A DNA stretch of 64,000 bases from JAGTVG01 sp964543195 (GTDB lineage Bacteria > Bacteroidota > Bacteroidia > Cytophagales > Cyclobacteriaceae): positions 186,001 through 250,000 of the forward strand of contig CAZIXF010000001.1 of assembly GCA_964543195.1 (NCBI GenBank), written 5' to 3'. A model generated the notes under the pieces. It saw only the letters and a list, made by a program, of their open reading frames with translations. It ran no database searches and was not told the DNA's origin. Made by a program: the position numbers and the translations under genes. How positions within the stretch are numbered: position 1 is the stretch's first letter; the number at the start of each line of letters is the position of its first letter. Shown piece by piece: positions 35,197-44,227 of the stretch.

Positions 35197-35259
35197 CACC
35201 TGAGTTTATCCCCAGGATAATTGGGGAAAAAATCGGTATTGTACTTTTTTAGTATTTAA

Positions 35260-35533
35260 ACTCGTCGTGTGAATCATTTAACATCTCATTATCTTTTAAC
35301 ATACTGATTACTAATGATTTATCATTTTATTTCCTGGTGTCTCCTGGTGTTTTCGAGACGTTGTGGCATTAAATCATTATATTTTAGCCACGAAAGCACC
35401 ATGTAACGGAGAACCCAAGCTTTTTTGGCCGTCAAATCGTCAAATCGTCAAATCGTCAAATCGTCAAATCGTCAAATCGCCAAATCGCCATGGCACCACT
35501 AAGTTTTTTTATTATCTAATTCACACTACGGGT
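35260..35533. mobile_element. MITE-like element with terminal inverted repeats
   Basis: The ends ACTCGTCGTGTGAAT (35260-35274) and ATTCACACTACGGGT (35519-35533) are inverted copies with 13 of 15 matches. The element is flanked by identical 7-bp direct repeats TATTTAA (35253-35259 and 35534-35540), which look like a target-site duplication. Inside are an inverted GTGGC/GCCAC pair at the centre, a 7-unit 8-bp tandem array (35431-35486) and no credible gene. The last 40 bases are shared with 4095-4134. The 440-bp gap between nifU and the protease gene holds little else. Confidence 0.6.
35431..35486. repeat. 8-bp tandem repeat GTCAAATC
   Basis: Six perfect copies of GTCAAATC followed by one variant GCCAAATC, inside the MITE-like element. 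The unit length equals that of the 3509-4073 arrays although the sequence differs. Confidence 0.95.
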
Positions 35534-35636
35534 TATTTAATTATATTTAGGTAATAATAAGCCATTATATGCTTGCCGTGCAACTTTTATGTGCTAAGCA
35601 TTCGTTTAATAATTATCAACGCGGGTTGATTATGCA

Positions 35637-37844
35637 GTGACAAAACCAGAGTGGATGAGAACCGTATTATTTCCATTATTATTCCTGATTTTCATACCGG
35701 TGATCAAAATAAAGGCCCAGGAAAGATGCGCCACGGTAATCTATAACCAGCAACTGAACAATGCCAGTTCCCACCCGGAACGCCTGCAGGTTTTTGAAAA
35801 ATGGATGAAAGAAAAACGAACTGCCCGGGCATCAGAACCGTCTCTGCTTGGACTGAAGGAAGAGACTGTTTACGTAATCCCGGTGGTTGTCCATATCATT
35901 CATAATGGGGAAGTCGTGGGAGAGGGGGTGAATATTCCGGAAAGCCAGGTGTTATCGCAGATCGAAGTATTGAACGAAGATTACCGGAGACTGAATTTCG
36001 ACACGGTCAATACGCCTGAGATGTTCAAGCCGGTGGCGGCGGATACCCGGATAGAGTTCCGGCTGGCCACCCGTGATCCGGATGGTGCTCCCACCAATGG
36101 GATCGTAAGAAAGACCGGGACCCAGTCAACCTGGAGTTCCACCAGCAGCACAGACGACAGGGAACTAAAAAGCCTCAGCTTCTGGGCACCTGAAGACTAT
36201 TTTAATATCTGGGTCACTGACCTGGCCGGCTCCTATATAGGATATGCCCAGTATCCCCAGACGGATCTTCCCGGATCCATTCCTCCTTTTGATCGGGAAA
36301 CGGATGGTATTGTGATCGATTATACAGCTTTCGGGTCAACGGCGAAAGGAGATTATCCGAATCTGCGATCCCAGTATAACCGGGGCAGAACCACAACCCA
36401 TGAAGTTGGCCATTTTCTGGGATTAAGGCATATATGGGGTGATGGCGGATGTACGGCTACCGATTATTGTGAAGATACGCCCGTCCAGCTTGATTCATAT
36501 GCAAGTTGTGATCATATAGAAGCGTTTTCATGCGGTAGTGATGACATGTATCAGAATTATATGGATTATTCTCATGATGAATGCATGAATATTTTTACAA
36601 TAAACCAGAAGGAAAGAATGCGCATAGTATTGGAAAACAGTCCACGACGGGCCAGTTTACTTACCTCTCCAGCGCTTTCACTGCCCAGCTCACAGCCTAA
36701 TATGCTCGTGGTCAGGGAAATTATTGCGCCTTCGACAATTTCCTGTGAAGCGCTTTTCACTCCTGAAATTCACATACAGAATACAGGTTATAATACCGTT
36801 TCGGAATTCGATGTCTTTCTCAGTCTGGATGAGCAGGAATACCCTCTTCAACGTTATGAATTGACTCTGGATCCCGGCGAATCGCAATCACTCCCACTCA
36901 CTGATATCACCGGCGGGACGGAAGTAGTAAAAGGACAACATTTCATGCGGGTTGGAATAAGGAATCCGAATGGCATCGATACGGTTAACCATGAATTTCT
37001 GGATAAATCAAAATATTTTCTTTCCAACCCTGCCGGCAATTTTGCACCTTTCCGTGAAGGTTTTGAGGTAAATAATTTTCTTGATTCGGAATGGGATATT
37101 TATAATCCGGATAATGATATTTCCTGGGAAATGGTCAATATTAATTACTATGACCATACGAATCCGACCGTATCTATCAATATGTTCGATTATTCCGCCA
37201 TAGGACAGGAAGACTGGCTGGTCAGTCCGGTAATCGATCTTTCCGAAACAGCGGAAACATTTATGACCTTTAATTATTCCTATGCACAGTATGATACGAT
37301 AACGGACCTTCTGGAGATAAAAGTATCCGTTGATTGTGGAGAATCGTTTCCTTTTTCAATTTATAGTGCGGAAAGCGATGAACTCAGTGCTGTAAACATC
37401 AGTGTTCCCTGGGAACCTCAAGCTACAAACGACTGGCAGCGTAAGATAATAGATCTCAGTCAGTTTGCCGGACATGAAAATGTGCGCCTGGCCTTTATTA
37501 CATATAATGGTGGTGGTAATAATTTATATCTGGATGATATTGAATTTCATGTAACGGGATATAATCTCACTGAAGACATTGATCCGGGGATTAATTCATT
37601 TATTGTCTACCCCAATCCTACTGGCCGGGGAAATTTTTTCATCCGGTTCAATACGCAAGAAAGGCAGCCCATTCAAATAATGATCATTAATACTGCAGGA
37701 AAGATCATCATGCAGAAAAATTTTGATACCATTCTTAATCAGACCATAGAATTCGACCTGGCCGGGTATCAGAACGGCATCTATCTGATTAAAGCTTCCG
37801 GAAATTCATTCAATAAAACTGCCCGGGTATTTTTAAATAAATGA
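35637..37844 (+). CDS. M43-family (pappalysin-like) zinc metalloprotease with T9SS sorting domain
   Basis: The product is 735 aa from a GTG at 35637. A signal peptide (about 12-30, LFPLLFLIFIPVIKIKAQ) precedes the catalytic domain. The zinc site is THEVGHFLGLRHIWG near residue 257, with a disulfide-rich DYCEDTP segment and the Met-turn QNYMDYSHDECMN. A beta-sandwich and MAM-like region (about 470-650) follows. The C-terminal ~75 residues form a type A T9SS sorting domain (VYPNPTGRGNFFIRF ... GIYLIKASG). It should be secreted or surface-attached. The start codon is a TGA-overlapping GTG in an AT-rich region, so it could lie a few codons later at ATG. Confidence 0.92.
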   Translation: MTKPEWMRTVLFPLLFLIFIPVIKIKAQERCATVIYNQQLNNASSHPERLQVFEKWMKEKRTARASEPSLLGLKEETVYVIPVVVHIIHNGEVVGEGVNIPESQVLSQIEVLNEDYRRLNFDTVNTPEMFKPVAADTRIEFRLATRDPDGAPTNGIVRKTGTQSTWSSTSSTDDRELKSLSFWAPEDYFNIWVTDLAGSYIGYAQYPQTDLPGSIPPFDRETDGIVIDYTAFGSTAKGDYPNLRSQYNRGRTTTHEVGHFLGLRHIWGDGGCTATDYCEDTPVQLDSYASCDHIEAFSCGSDDMYQNYMDYSHDECMNIFTINQKERMRIVLENSPRRASLLTSPALSLPSSQPNMLVVREIIAPSTISCEALFTPEIHIQNTGYNTVSEFDVFLSLDEQEYPLQRYELTLDPGESQSLPLTDITGGTEVVKGQHFMRVGIRNPNGIDTVNHEFLDKSKYFLSNPAGNFAPFREGFEVNNFLDSEWDIYNPDNDISWEMVNINYYDHTNPTVSINMFDYSAIGQEDWLVSPVIDLSETAETFMTFNYSYAQYDTITDLLEIKVSVDCGESFPFSIYSAESDELSAVNISVPWEPQATNDWQRKIIDLSQFAGHENVRLAFITYNGGGNNLYLDDIEFHVTGYNLTEDIDPGINSFIVYPNPTGRGNFFIRFNTQERQPIQIMIINTAGKIIMQKNFDTILNQTIEFDLAGYQNGIYLIKASGNSFNKTARVFLNK

Positions 37845-37899
37845 TTCTTTTCTGTTAATTTGACCTTCAATTTATTTTTATAATCCTAATTTATCTTAT

Positions 37900-38982
37900 A
37901 TGGGCAGAAAAACGAATCTGGCTGTTATTTTTGGAGGTAAGTCTGTCGAACATGAGGTGTCCCTGAGATCTGCCAAAAATATTGTTGATCATATCGACAG
38001 GAATACTTTTGATCTTTTATTGATCGGCATTGACCAGAAAGGTAAATGGCATTATCTGCCGGAATTTACATTTGATATTGAATCCGGCATACCCATTGGT
38101 TTAAGTCTCGATCAGGGGAATGAGCCGTTTTTTACGAAGATCGATGGTGAATCCCTGGGACGTGTGGATATCGTGTTTCCGATGCTACATGGTACCGACG
38201 GGGAAGATGGAAACATTCAGGGATTATCCCGGATCATCGATCTTCCCTTTGTGGGAACCGGTGTGCTCGGATCGGCTGTTGCATTTGATAAATTATGTTC
38301 GAAAAGGTTGTTTGCCAGAGAAGGAATTCCTTCTGCCGGTTATATGGCCCTGAGCATTGAAGATAGGGATGGGATTTCTTTTGAAAAAGTCAAAGATAAG
38401 CTGGGGGTGCCGTTTTTTATCAAGCCGGTTGCTTCGGGATCTTCCGTTGGGGTATTTAAAGTGAAGGATAAAAATTATTTTAATACAGTGCTGGATGACG
38501 CATTCCAATATGATAATACACTACTTATTGAAGAATTTGTCGAAGGCCGGGAAATCGAATGTGCCGTTATTGGCAATGAGGTGGTTGATACTTCACTTCC
38601 GGGAGAGATCAGGATGACGGGGAAATATGATTTTTATTCATTTGATGCAAAATATGTGGATGATGCCGGTGCTCAGCTGGACATGCCCGCAGATCTTCCG
38701 GATGATATCATTAAAAGAGTACAGGAACTATCGAAAAGAGCCTATCGATGTTTATTCTGTGAAGATTATTCACGGGTAGATATGTTTCTAAAACCGGACG
38801 GACAGATCCTGATCAATGAGATCAATACCATACCGGGGTTTACCCATATCAGTATGTTCCCCCAGTTATGGACGTTAACGGGAATCACCTATACACAGCT
38901 GATCACCAGGCTGATCGATACGGCATTTAAAAAATACCATCGGATGAAAAGGATCAAACGCGATTATGAGTCTAAATTATAA
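37900..38982 (+). CDS. ddl: D-alanine--D-alanine ligase
   Basis: The product is 360 aa. The ATP-grasp enzyme makes the D-Ala-D-Ala end of the peptidoglycan precursor. Seen: AVIFGGKSVEHEVSLRSA, HGTDGEDGNIQGL, PFFIKPVASGSSVGVFKV, EEFVEGREIECAVIGN and the metal-binding INEINTIPGFTHISMFP. Its length is near that of the VanA-type or longer Ddl group. The PASTA protein follows after 70-90 bp. Confidence 0.96.
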   Translation: MGRKTNLAVIFGGKSVEHEVSLRSAKNIVDHIDRNTFDLLLIGIDQKGKWHYLPEFTFDIESGIPIGLSLDQGNEPFFTKIDGESLGRVDIVFPMLHGTDGEDGNIQGLSRIIDLPFVGTGVLGSAVAFDKLCSKRLFAREGIPSAGYMALSIEDRDGISFEKVKDKLGVPFFIKPVASGSSVGVFKVKDKNYFNTVLDDAFQYDNTLLIEEFVEGREIECAVIGNEVVDTSLPGEIRMTGKYDFYSFDAKYVDDAGAQLDMPADLPDDIIKRVQELSKRAYRCLFCEDYSRVDMFLKPDGQILINEINTIPGFTHISMFPQLWTLTGITYTQLITRLIDTAFKKYHRMKRIKRDYESKL

Positions 38983-39055
38983 CTTTTTAACAGTTGTTAT
39001 GGAATTATTCCCGGTAAGCGGTAAATAATTGAATATTCCCTTCGTTTAGTTTTTG

Positions 39056-39063
39056 TATTTTTG
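39056..39063 (+). promoter_or_regulatory. -7 promoter box directly before the PASTA gene
   Basis: TATTTTTG, a perfect -7 box, ends 1 bp before the ATG at 39065 and 7 bp before the ATG at 39071. Transcription would begin at or just before the start codon, giving a leaderless or nearly leaderless mRNA. No clear TTTG element is at the expected upstream distance. Confidence 0.4.
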
Positions 39064-39070
39064 CATGATT

Positions 39071-39871
39071 ATGGACCGGATCTGGAAATTTTTAACCCGG
39101 AAGGATAGTCTTCCGCATCTTATAAAACATATCGTTTTTATAGGTATTATAGTCAGTGTTGTGCTTCTGGGATTTTTTTATATGTATCTGCCTGTAATTA
39201 CTAATCACGGCGAGGCAATTACAGTCCCGGATATTGTCGGTTTGCATTATGACGATCTCGAGGAGTTCCTGACCGACCGGTCACTCAGGTTTGAAGTGAT
39301 GCCCGATTCGGATTATACCAGTGAGTATGCTCCTCTGTCTGTTTTGAAACAATATCCGGAGGCAGGGATGAAAGTCAAGGAGGATCGAAAAATATTTCTT
39401 ACTCTTAATGCCATCAATCCTCCCGAAGTACGAATGCCGAGACTGATCGATGGTAGTTTGAAAAATGCTGAAATGCAACTGGAAAGCTATGGATTGATCC
39501 GTGGCGAGATTATTTATAAACCTGATCCGGTAAGGAATGCCGTACTGGACCAGTTGTATCAGGGCGAATCGATAGAAGAAGGAACACCCGTGCCAAAGGG
39601 GGCCCAGATAGACCTGGTGGTTGGTGACGGGATCGGGAGGCAGGTATTTGAAATGCCTGATGCTACCGGAATGATAGAAGAGGAAGCCAGGATCCTTATC
39701 CTTGGTTCCAGCCTCAAGGTGGGGGAGATCAATTACATTGAATCTGAAGATCAAGATCCGGGGATTGTGGTTGATCAAAACCCGGTTTCCGGCAGAATGG
39801 TAAGGGTAGGAACAACCATCGATCTCTGGGTTTCCAAACCCACAGAGAGTGATACGCTGAATATTGATTAG
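39071..39871 (+). CDS. PASTA-domain membrane protein
   Basis: The product is 266 aa from the ATG at 39071; an alternative ATG lies 6 bp upstream. One membrane segment is at about 18-38 (FIGIIVSVVLLGFFYMYLPV), then three extracytoplasmic PASTA units: TVPDIVGLHYDDLEEFL, RMPRLIDGSLKNAEMQLESY and FEMPDATGMIEEEARILI. There is no kinase or transpeptidase domain. PASTA units bind muropeptides or act as spacers in cell-wall proteins, which suits its place after ddl. The next gene starts immediately after its stop codon. Confidence 0.9.
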   Translation: MDRIWKFLTRKDSLPHLIKHIVFIGIIVSVVLLGFFYMYLPVITNHGEAITVPDIVGLHYDDLEEFLTDRSLRFEVMPDSDYTSEYAPLSVLKQYPEAGMKVKEDRKIFLTLNAINPPEVRMPRLIDGSLKNAEMQLESYGLIRGEIIYKPDPVRNAVLDQLYQGESIEEGTPVPKGAQIDLVVGDGIGRQVFEMPDATGMIEEEARILILGSSLKVGEINYIESEDQDPGIVVDQNPVSGRMVRVGTTIDLWVSKPTESDTLNID

Positions 39872-41725
39872 ATGATCCCGGTAATACGTACGTATAAGAG
39901 ATTTTTCTTCATACTGCTGTTTTTTCACATCCTGAATGATGGAATGGCACAACTCAAACTCAAAAGAGTCTATGAGCCCGGCGAAACAGCTAAGAAATAC
40001 ATACAGGTCAATAAAAAAACTGCAGCCGATACCCTCAGCTTACCTTTCTGGGATGATTTTTCCGGAACGACCGGAGAACCCGATCCGGCCAGGTGGATGC
40101 CGGGAAGTGGTGTATTTATAAACAAAACCCTGGCAAGTAATCCGCCAACAATTGGCGTAGCTACTTTCGATGGGGCCACACAGCATGGAGGAATTTATAA
40201 TTCAGACCCGTTAGCCGTTGGGAAAGCGGACACCCTGGTATCCCTGCCCATCAACCTGGGCACTTTAACTTCAGATGAATTAAATGGTGTATACCTCAGT
40301 TTTTACTATCAATATTTCGGCGTTGCTGAGATGCCGGACCAGGAAGATTCCCTGCGGTTATCATTTCTCAATCAGCAGAGTAAGTGGGAAGTGATCGATA
40401 CATTTACTAAAGACAGGGTGCATGTAACCGATTCGTTTATCCAGGTTATTTATCAATTGGACACCCGTTTTTTACATGGAGCCTTTCAGTTTAAATTTGA
40501 GGTTTTTGCCCGCCTGTCGGGCCCATATGATAGCTGGCATGTCGATTATGTTTATCTTGATAAGAACCGGAATGTAAACGATAAGAGTTATTTCGATCGT
40601 GCAATCGCTACCCTGCCGGATTACATCTTTGATAATTATTCGGCTATTCCGGTCAATCAGTTTTTTGTTAATCCTGAAAAATTCACGGGCACCTCTTCAG
40701 TGGATATCTATAATCTGGATGATTTTTTGCAACCCATAGAGTATACGGCAAAACTGGTCAACACATTTGACAAGACCCGGACCTATCAGATCCTGAATCT
40801 GAATACTGAAGTGAATCCCATTCTCCGGGGCAAGCAGCGGCGAAAGATCCATACCGGCAAAATCAACGCTGCCGTTCTGGATGATCAACAGGATTCCATT
40901 TACCTTACCCTGCAGGTTTATATCAGTTCCGGGGATTCAATACTTGATAATGGGATTAATTACCGGCTAAATGATTCCACATCGTTCGATTTTGTTCTCC
41001 ATAATTATTATGCTACCGATGACGGGACGGCTGAAAACGGATTGGGTCTTGAATTGAAAGGGGGAAAGGTTGCCTACCGGTTTGTTTTGGAAGAGCCCGA
41101 TGTGCTGAACAGGGTCGATATTCATTTTCCCAACATCGGTCGTATTCAAGCGGGCTCCGGATTCAGTCTTTTCGTGTGGAAGGATCTTACGGGTTTGCCG
41201 CAGGATATCATTTACGAGCGGGAAAATATGTCCGTTGATCCTATTGATGAATTCAATCAGTTTCAGACCATACGCCTGCCCGATCTTTTCGTAGCCGATA
41301 CGATTTATATCGGCTGGGAACAATATACCACGGAGTTTTTTGCTGTAGGCTTCGACAAAAGTCATGATCATGGCGATGATATATTCTATAATGTGAGCGA
41401 TAATTGGGAACCGAATACTGAATTTCAGGGAAATCTGATGTTCAGGCCGTATTTTGGGAAAGCCTTGCCCACATCGATACCGGATAAGGAGGAATCTGGA
41501 ACGGTTTATAAAATTTATCCGAATCCTGCCTCCGGAATTTTAAGAATTGAGGGTCCTTTTGAAAGTATGATCCTGAGAGACCTTACCGGTAAAATTGTCT
41601 ATGAAACGGTCTATGATCCTTTCGAGAACCGTTATGATATTTCACGTCTAAAAAAGGGCGTATATATCATAACCCTCATCGGCAAACACCAAAGGTATAC
41701 GGAGAAGTTAATTGTCAGCGATTGA
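39872..41725 (+). CDS. Secreted protein with T9SS type A sorting domain
   Basis: The product is 617 aa. A signal peptide (FFILLFFHILNDGMAQ) is followed by a beta-rich region with no enzyme motif I can name. An N-terminal module has the pattern FWDDFSGTTGEPDPARWM, as in jelly-roll domains of gliding and T9SS-secreted proteins. The C-terminus is a type A sorting domain (IYPNPASGILRIEG ... GVYIITLIGKHQRYTEKL). The start codon abuts the PASTA stop, so the two are translationally coupled. The function is unknown. Confidence 0.88.
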   Translation: MIPVIRTYKRFFFILLFFHILNDGMAQLKLKRVYEPGETAKKYIQVNKKTAADTLSLPFWDDFSGTTGEPDPARWMPGSGVFINKTLASNPPTIGVATFDGATQHGGIYNSDPLAVGKADTLVSLPINLGTLTSDELNGVYLSFYYQYFGVAEMPDQEDSLRLSFLNQQSKWEVIDTFTKDRVHVTDSFIQVIYQLDTRFLHGAFQFKFEVFARLSGPYDSWHVDYVYLDKNRNVNDKSYFDRAIATLPDYIFDNYSAIPVNQFFVNPEKFTGTSSVDIYNLDDFLQPIEYTAKLVNTFDKTRTYQILNLNTEVNPILRGKQRRKIHTGKINAAVLDDQQDSIYLTLQVYISSGDSILDNGINYRLNDSTSFDFVLHNYYATDDGTAENGLGLELKGGKVAYRFVLEEPDVLNRVDIHFPNIGRIQAGSGFSLFVWKDLTGLPQDIIYERENMSVDPIDEFNQFQTIRLPDLFVADTIYIGWEQYTTEFFAVGFDKSHDHGDDIFYNVSDNWEPNTEFQGNLMFRPYFGKALPTSIPDKEESGTVYKIYPNPASGILRIEGPFESMILRDLTGKIVYETVYDPFENRYDISRLKKGVYIITLIGKHQRYTEKLIVSD

Positions 41726-41809
41726 TGGTTCTGACATCTATGCTCAGGTTTATTTTTTTGGAATATAAAATGAACCACAACCGGAGGAAAGGAATTAATT
41801 TAATTTTTA

Positions 41810-41817
41810 TATTTTTG
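41810..41817 (+). promoter_or_regulatory. -7 promoter box of fabH
   Basis: TATTTTTG, 43 bp upstream of the fabH ATG. No TTTG is at the usual spacing, so this is a partial match. Confidence 0.45.
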
Positions 41818-41860
41818 TGCCAGTTTTTTAAAACCAAATATTAAAAATTTAATGTAAATC

Positions 41861-42850
41861 ATGGGCAGTAAAGGTGCAGCAATTACCGGTGTATCGGGTT
41901 ACGTACCGGATTATATATTAACTAACGAAGAGTTGGAAAGGATGGTGGATACCAATGACGAGTGGATCAGGACCCGAACGGGGATAAAGGAACGCAGGTT
42001 GCTGAAAGGTGAAGGCCTTGGTACAGCTTATCTGGGCACTCAGGCGGTTAAACTATTGCTGGAGAAAACAGGCACCTCTGCCGAAGAGATTGACGCACTT
42101 ATTTGCGCTACGGTAACCCCGGAAATGTTTTTTCCTTCCACGGCAAACCTTATTTGTGATAATCTTGGAATTCATGGTCCCCTCAGTTTTGATCTGGCTG
42201 CTGCCTGCACCGGATTTTTATATGCCCTGGAAACCGGCAATAACCTGATCAAGGCAGGAAATCATAAAAAGGTAGTTGTGGTGGGAGCTGATAAGATGTC
42301 ATCGATCGTCGACTATACCGACCGGAATACCTGCATTCTTTTTGGTGACGGAGCCGGTGCTGTGCTTCTTGAACCCACCGATGGAGAAAACCGGATCATT
42401 GATTCCATTCTCAGAAGTGACGGCGTCGGTAAAGATCTGATATTTCTGAAAGGCGGTGGGTCAGCTTATCCGCCAAATCATGACACGGTGGATCAGGGTT
42501 ATCATTATTTTTTCCAGGATGGAAGGGCAGTGTTTAAATATGCCGTGAAAGGAATGGCCGATGTTGCGGTTGAAATAATGGATAAAAACAATCTTTCCAG
42601 TGATGATGTGGCTTATCTGGTGCCTCATCAGGCCAATATGAGGATCATTGAAGCGACAGCTAACCGTATGGGTGTGAACATGGATAAAGTTACGGTAAAC
42701 ATCCAGAAATACGGTAATACTACTGCAGCCACGGTGCCTTTATGCTTATGGGAATGGGAGGATAAATTTAAGAAAGGTGAAAATATTGTACTTGCTGCCT
42801 TTGGAGGAGGGTTTACCTGGGGATCTATTTATTTGAAATGGGCCTATTAA
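41861..42850 (+). CDS. fabH: Beta-ketoacyl-ACP synthase III
   Basis: The product is 329 aa. It condenses acetyl-CoA (or a branched starter) with malonyl-ACP to begin fatty acid synthesis. Seen: TNDEWIRTRTGIKERR, the nucleophile Cys in DLAAACTGFLYAL near residue 113, the His in LVPHQANMRII, and the Asn in KYGNTTAATVPL. It ends AAFGGGFTWGSIYLKW, as FabH proteins do. It is apart from the acpP-fabF block. Confidence 0.96.
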   Translation: MGSKGAAITGVSGYVPDYILTNEELERMVDTNDEWIRTRTGIKERRLLKGEGLGTAYLGTQAVKLLLEKTGTSAEEIDALICATVTPEMFFPSTANLICDNLGIHGPLSFDLAAACTGFLYALETGNNLIKAGNHKKVVVVGADKMSSIVDYTDRNTCILFGDGAGAVLLEPTDGENRIIDSILRSDGVGKDLIFLKGGGSAYPPNHDTVDQGYHYFFQDGRAVFKYAVKGMADVAVEIMDKNNLSSDDVAYLVPHQANMRIIEATANRMGVNMDKVTVNIQKYGNTTAATVPLCLWEWEDKFKKGENIVLAAFGGGFTWGSIYLKWAY

Positions 42851-42981
42851 CCTATATTAATTTCAAATAAAATTTACAGGTCATAAAATAAGTGCAAAAA
42901 AAATCGATTTTTTTGATTTTTATGTCTGGCATTTACTGGAAAAATGTAGTATATTCACTATCGGATTTTGATGCAGAGAAG

Positions 42982-43692
42982 ATGAAAATAGCCGGATTCA
43001 TTAAAAAAAGCCAGGATCACTTTCCAGGAGCAGTATCCTTTGTAATATTCACGCAGGGATGTAATTTCAGATGTCCGTATTGTTTTAATCCGGAACTGGC
43101 CAGATTCTATACTGAGGAAGAGGATGATGACATGCGGGTTAAAGAAGTACTTGAAATCCTCAAATCCAATAAAGAAACCTACGATGCGGTAGTTATATCC
43201 GGCGGGGAGCCCACCATACATAAAGATCTCCCGGCATTTCTGACCAAACTGAAAAAAATGGGTTTTGTCATCCGGCTTGAAACTAATGGCACTAATCCAA
43301 GAATGCTGGCAGAAGTTACAAAAATTGGATTGATAGACTATGTAGCCCTGGATATAAAGGCACCACTTCAGGTAGATAAATATAAAGAAATATCAGGCAC
43401 CTCCATCAATATGCCTACGCTGGGCAAGATCAATCAATCTATCCGGATATTGACGAAATCGAATGTGGATTATGAGTTGAGAACCACGCTGATCAAGGAA
43501 AAACATTCATTTCATGATATTCTTGATATTTGCAATACCATTGTCGGTTGTAAGCGGTATTGCCTCCAGGAATTCAAGTCCGAAATTGTGTTTGATGAAT
43601 CCTACAATAATTTTTCCAGCTACGACAAGAAAAAACTGAAAAGGATGATGCAGGCGATCAATCCGGAAATAAGAGAAGTTGTTTTTAAGTAA
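42982..43692 (+). CDS. Anaerobic ribonucleotide reductase-activating protein-like radical SAM enzyme
   Basis: The product is 236 aa from ATG 42982. An in-frame GTG at 42892 would add 30 residues without homology, so I take the later start. The SAM cluster is CNFRCPYC in FTQGCNFRCPYCFNPELA, with VVISGGEPTIH (GGE motif) next. The family (anaerobic NrdG-like, TIGR02495-type) activates glycyl-radical enzymes; no nrdD gene is in the window. The substrate is therefore inferred only from the family. Confidence 0.85.
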   Translation: MKIAGFIKKSQDHFPGAVSFVIFTQGCNFRCPYCFNPELARFYTEEEDDDMRVKEVLEILKSNKETYDAVVISGGEPTIHKDLPAFLTKLKKMGFVIRLETNGTNPRMLAEVTKIGLIDYVALDIKAPLQVDKYKEISGTSINMPTLGKINQSIRILTKSNVDYELRTTLIKEKHSFHDILDICNTIVGCKRYCLQEFKSEIVFDESYNNFSSYDKKKLKRMMQAINPEIREVVFK

Positions 43693-43880
43693 GACAATTG
43701 ATTCTCTCTTCTTACCTGCCTTTCTTTTTTATGCGATTCCTTATGTCCTTTAATTTCAAATCAACCTGGGAGATCCGTGTTAGGCATGGGATTAATATCG
43801 GTTATGATTTAAAATTTTCAGGGTAATTTTCAGGGATTCGCCCAATTTTAACAGCAGGGTATGGCTGACCGGAGTCCCGT

Positions 43881-44140
43881 TCAGGCAATCTGCTCTTCTA
43901 TAAGCTTGTTCAGTTCATCGATCTTCTCCGTCTTAAACACTTTTAACAGCATCTTTTTATGATAACTGGTGACATGCCCGGGATAATAAATAAATAAACT
44001 CGCATACGCTTTTGCTTTTCCGCTTTTTAAGATCGACAGGTTAGCCATGCTGATGCCTGCCATTTGACTCATTGACTCAGTTCGGTCAATGACATCTTTC
44101 GTTTAGCAAAGATTACATCCAATGTGACAAATATTGGCAT
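43881..44140 (-). pseudogene. Frameshifted, truncated XRE-family (YozG-like) regulator
   Basis: The ATG at 44140 opens a frame reading MPIFVTLDVIFAKRKMSLTE, then LSQ and a TGA at 44071-44069. The next frame resumes MAGISMANLSILKSGKAKA. The break lies on a perfect tandem duplication of TTGACTCA (plus strand 44064-44071 and 44072-44079). Removing one copy restores a continuous Cro/C1-type HTH (SLTELSQ-MAGISMANLSIL). After KAKA the expected rest of the family (a segment ending in a CQPGDILEY-type motif) is missing and replaced by an unrelated 41-residue tail. The gene is therefore doubly damaged. Confidence 0.75.
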
Positions 44141-44146
44141 CAGACC

Positions 44147-44179
44147 TCAATGTCTTTTTCATTTTCAATGTCTTTTTCA
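44147..44179. repeat. 15-bp direct repeat upstream of the XRE pseudogene
   Basis: TCAATGTCTTTTTCA occurs twice, 18 bp apart (44147-44161, 44165-44179), between the pseudogene and the symporter gene. It is either a recent small duplication or a regulatory repeat; nothing more can be said. Confidence 0.6.
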
Positions 44180-44227
44180 ATTTTTGTGTTATATTTCCGC
44201 GATTTTTCAAACTAACGGATTTACAGC

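Noticed and set aside
39281..39952. 223-codon frame opposite the PASTA gene
   Set aside because: Antisense shadow; the plus frame has clear PASTA motifs.
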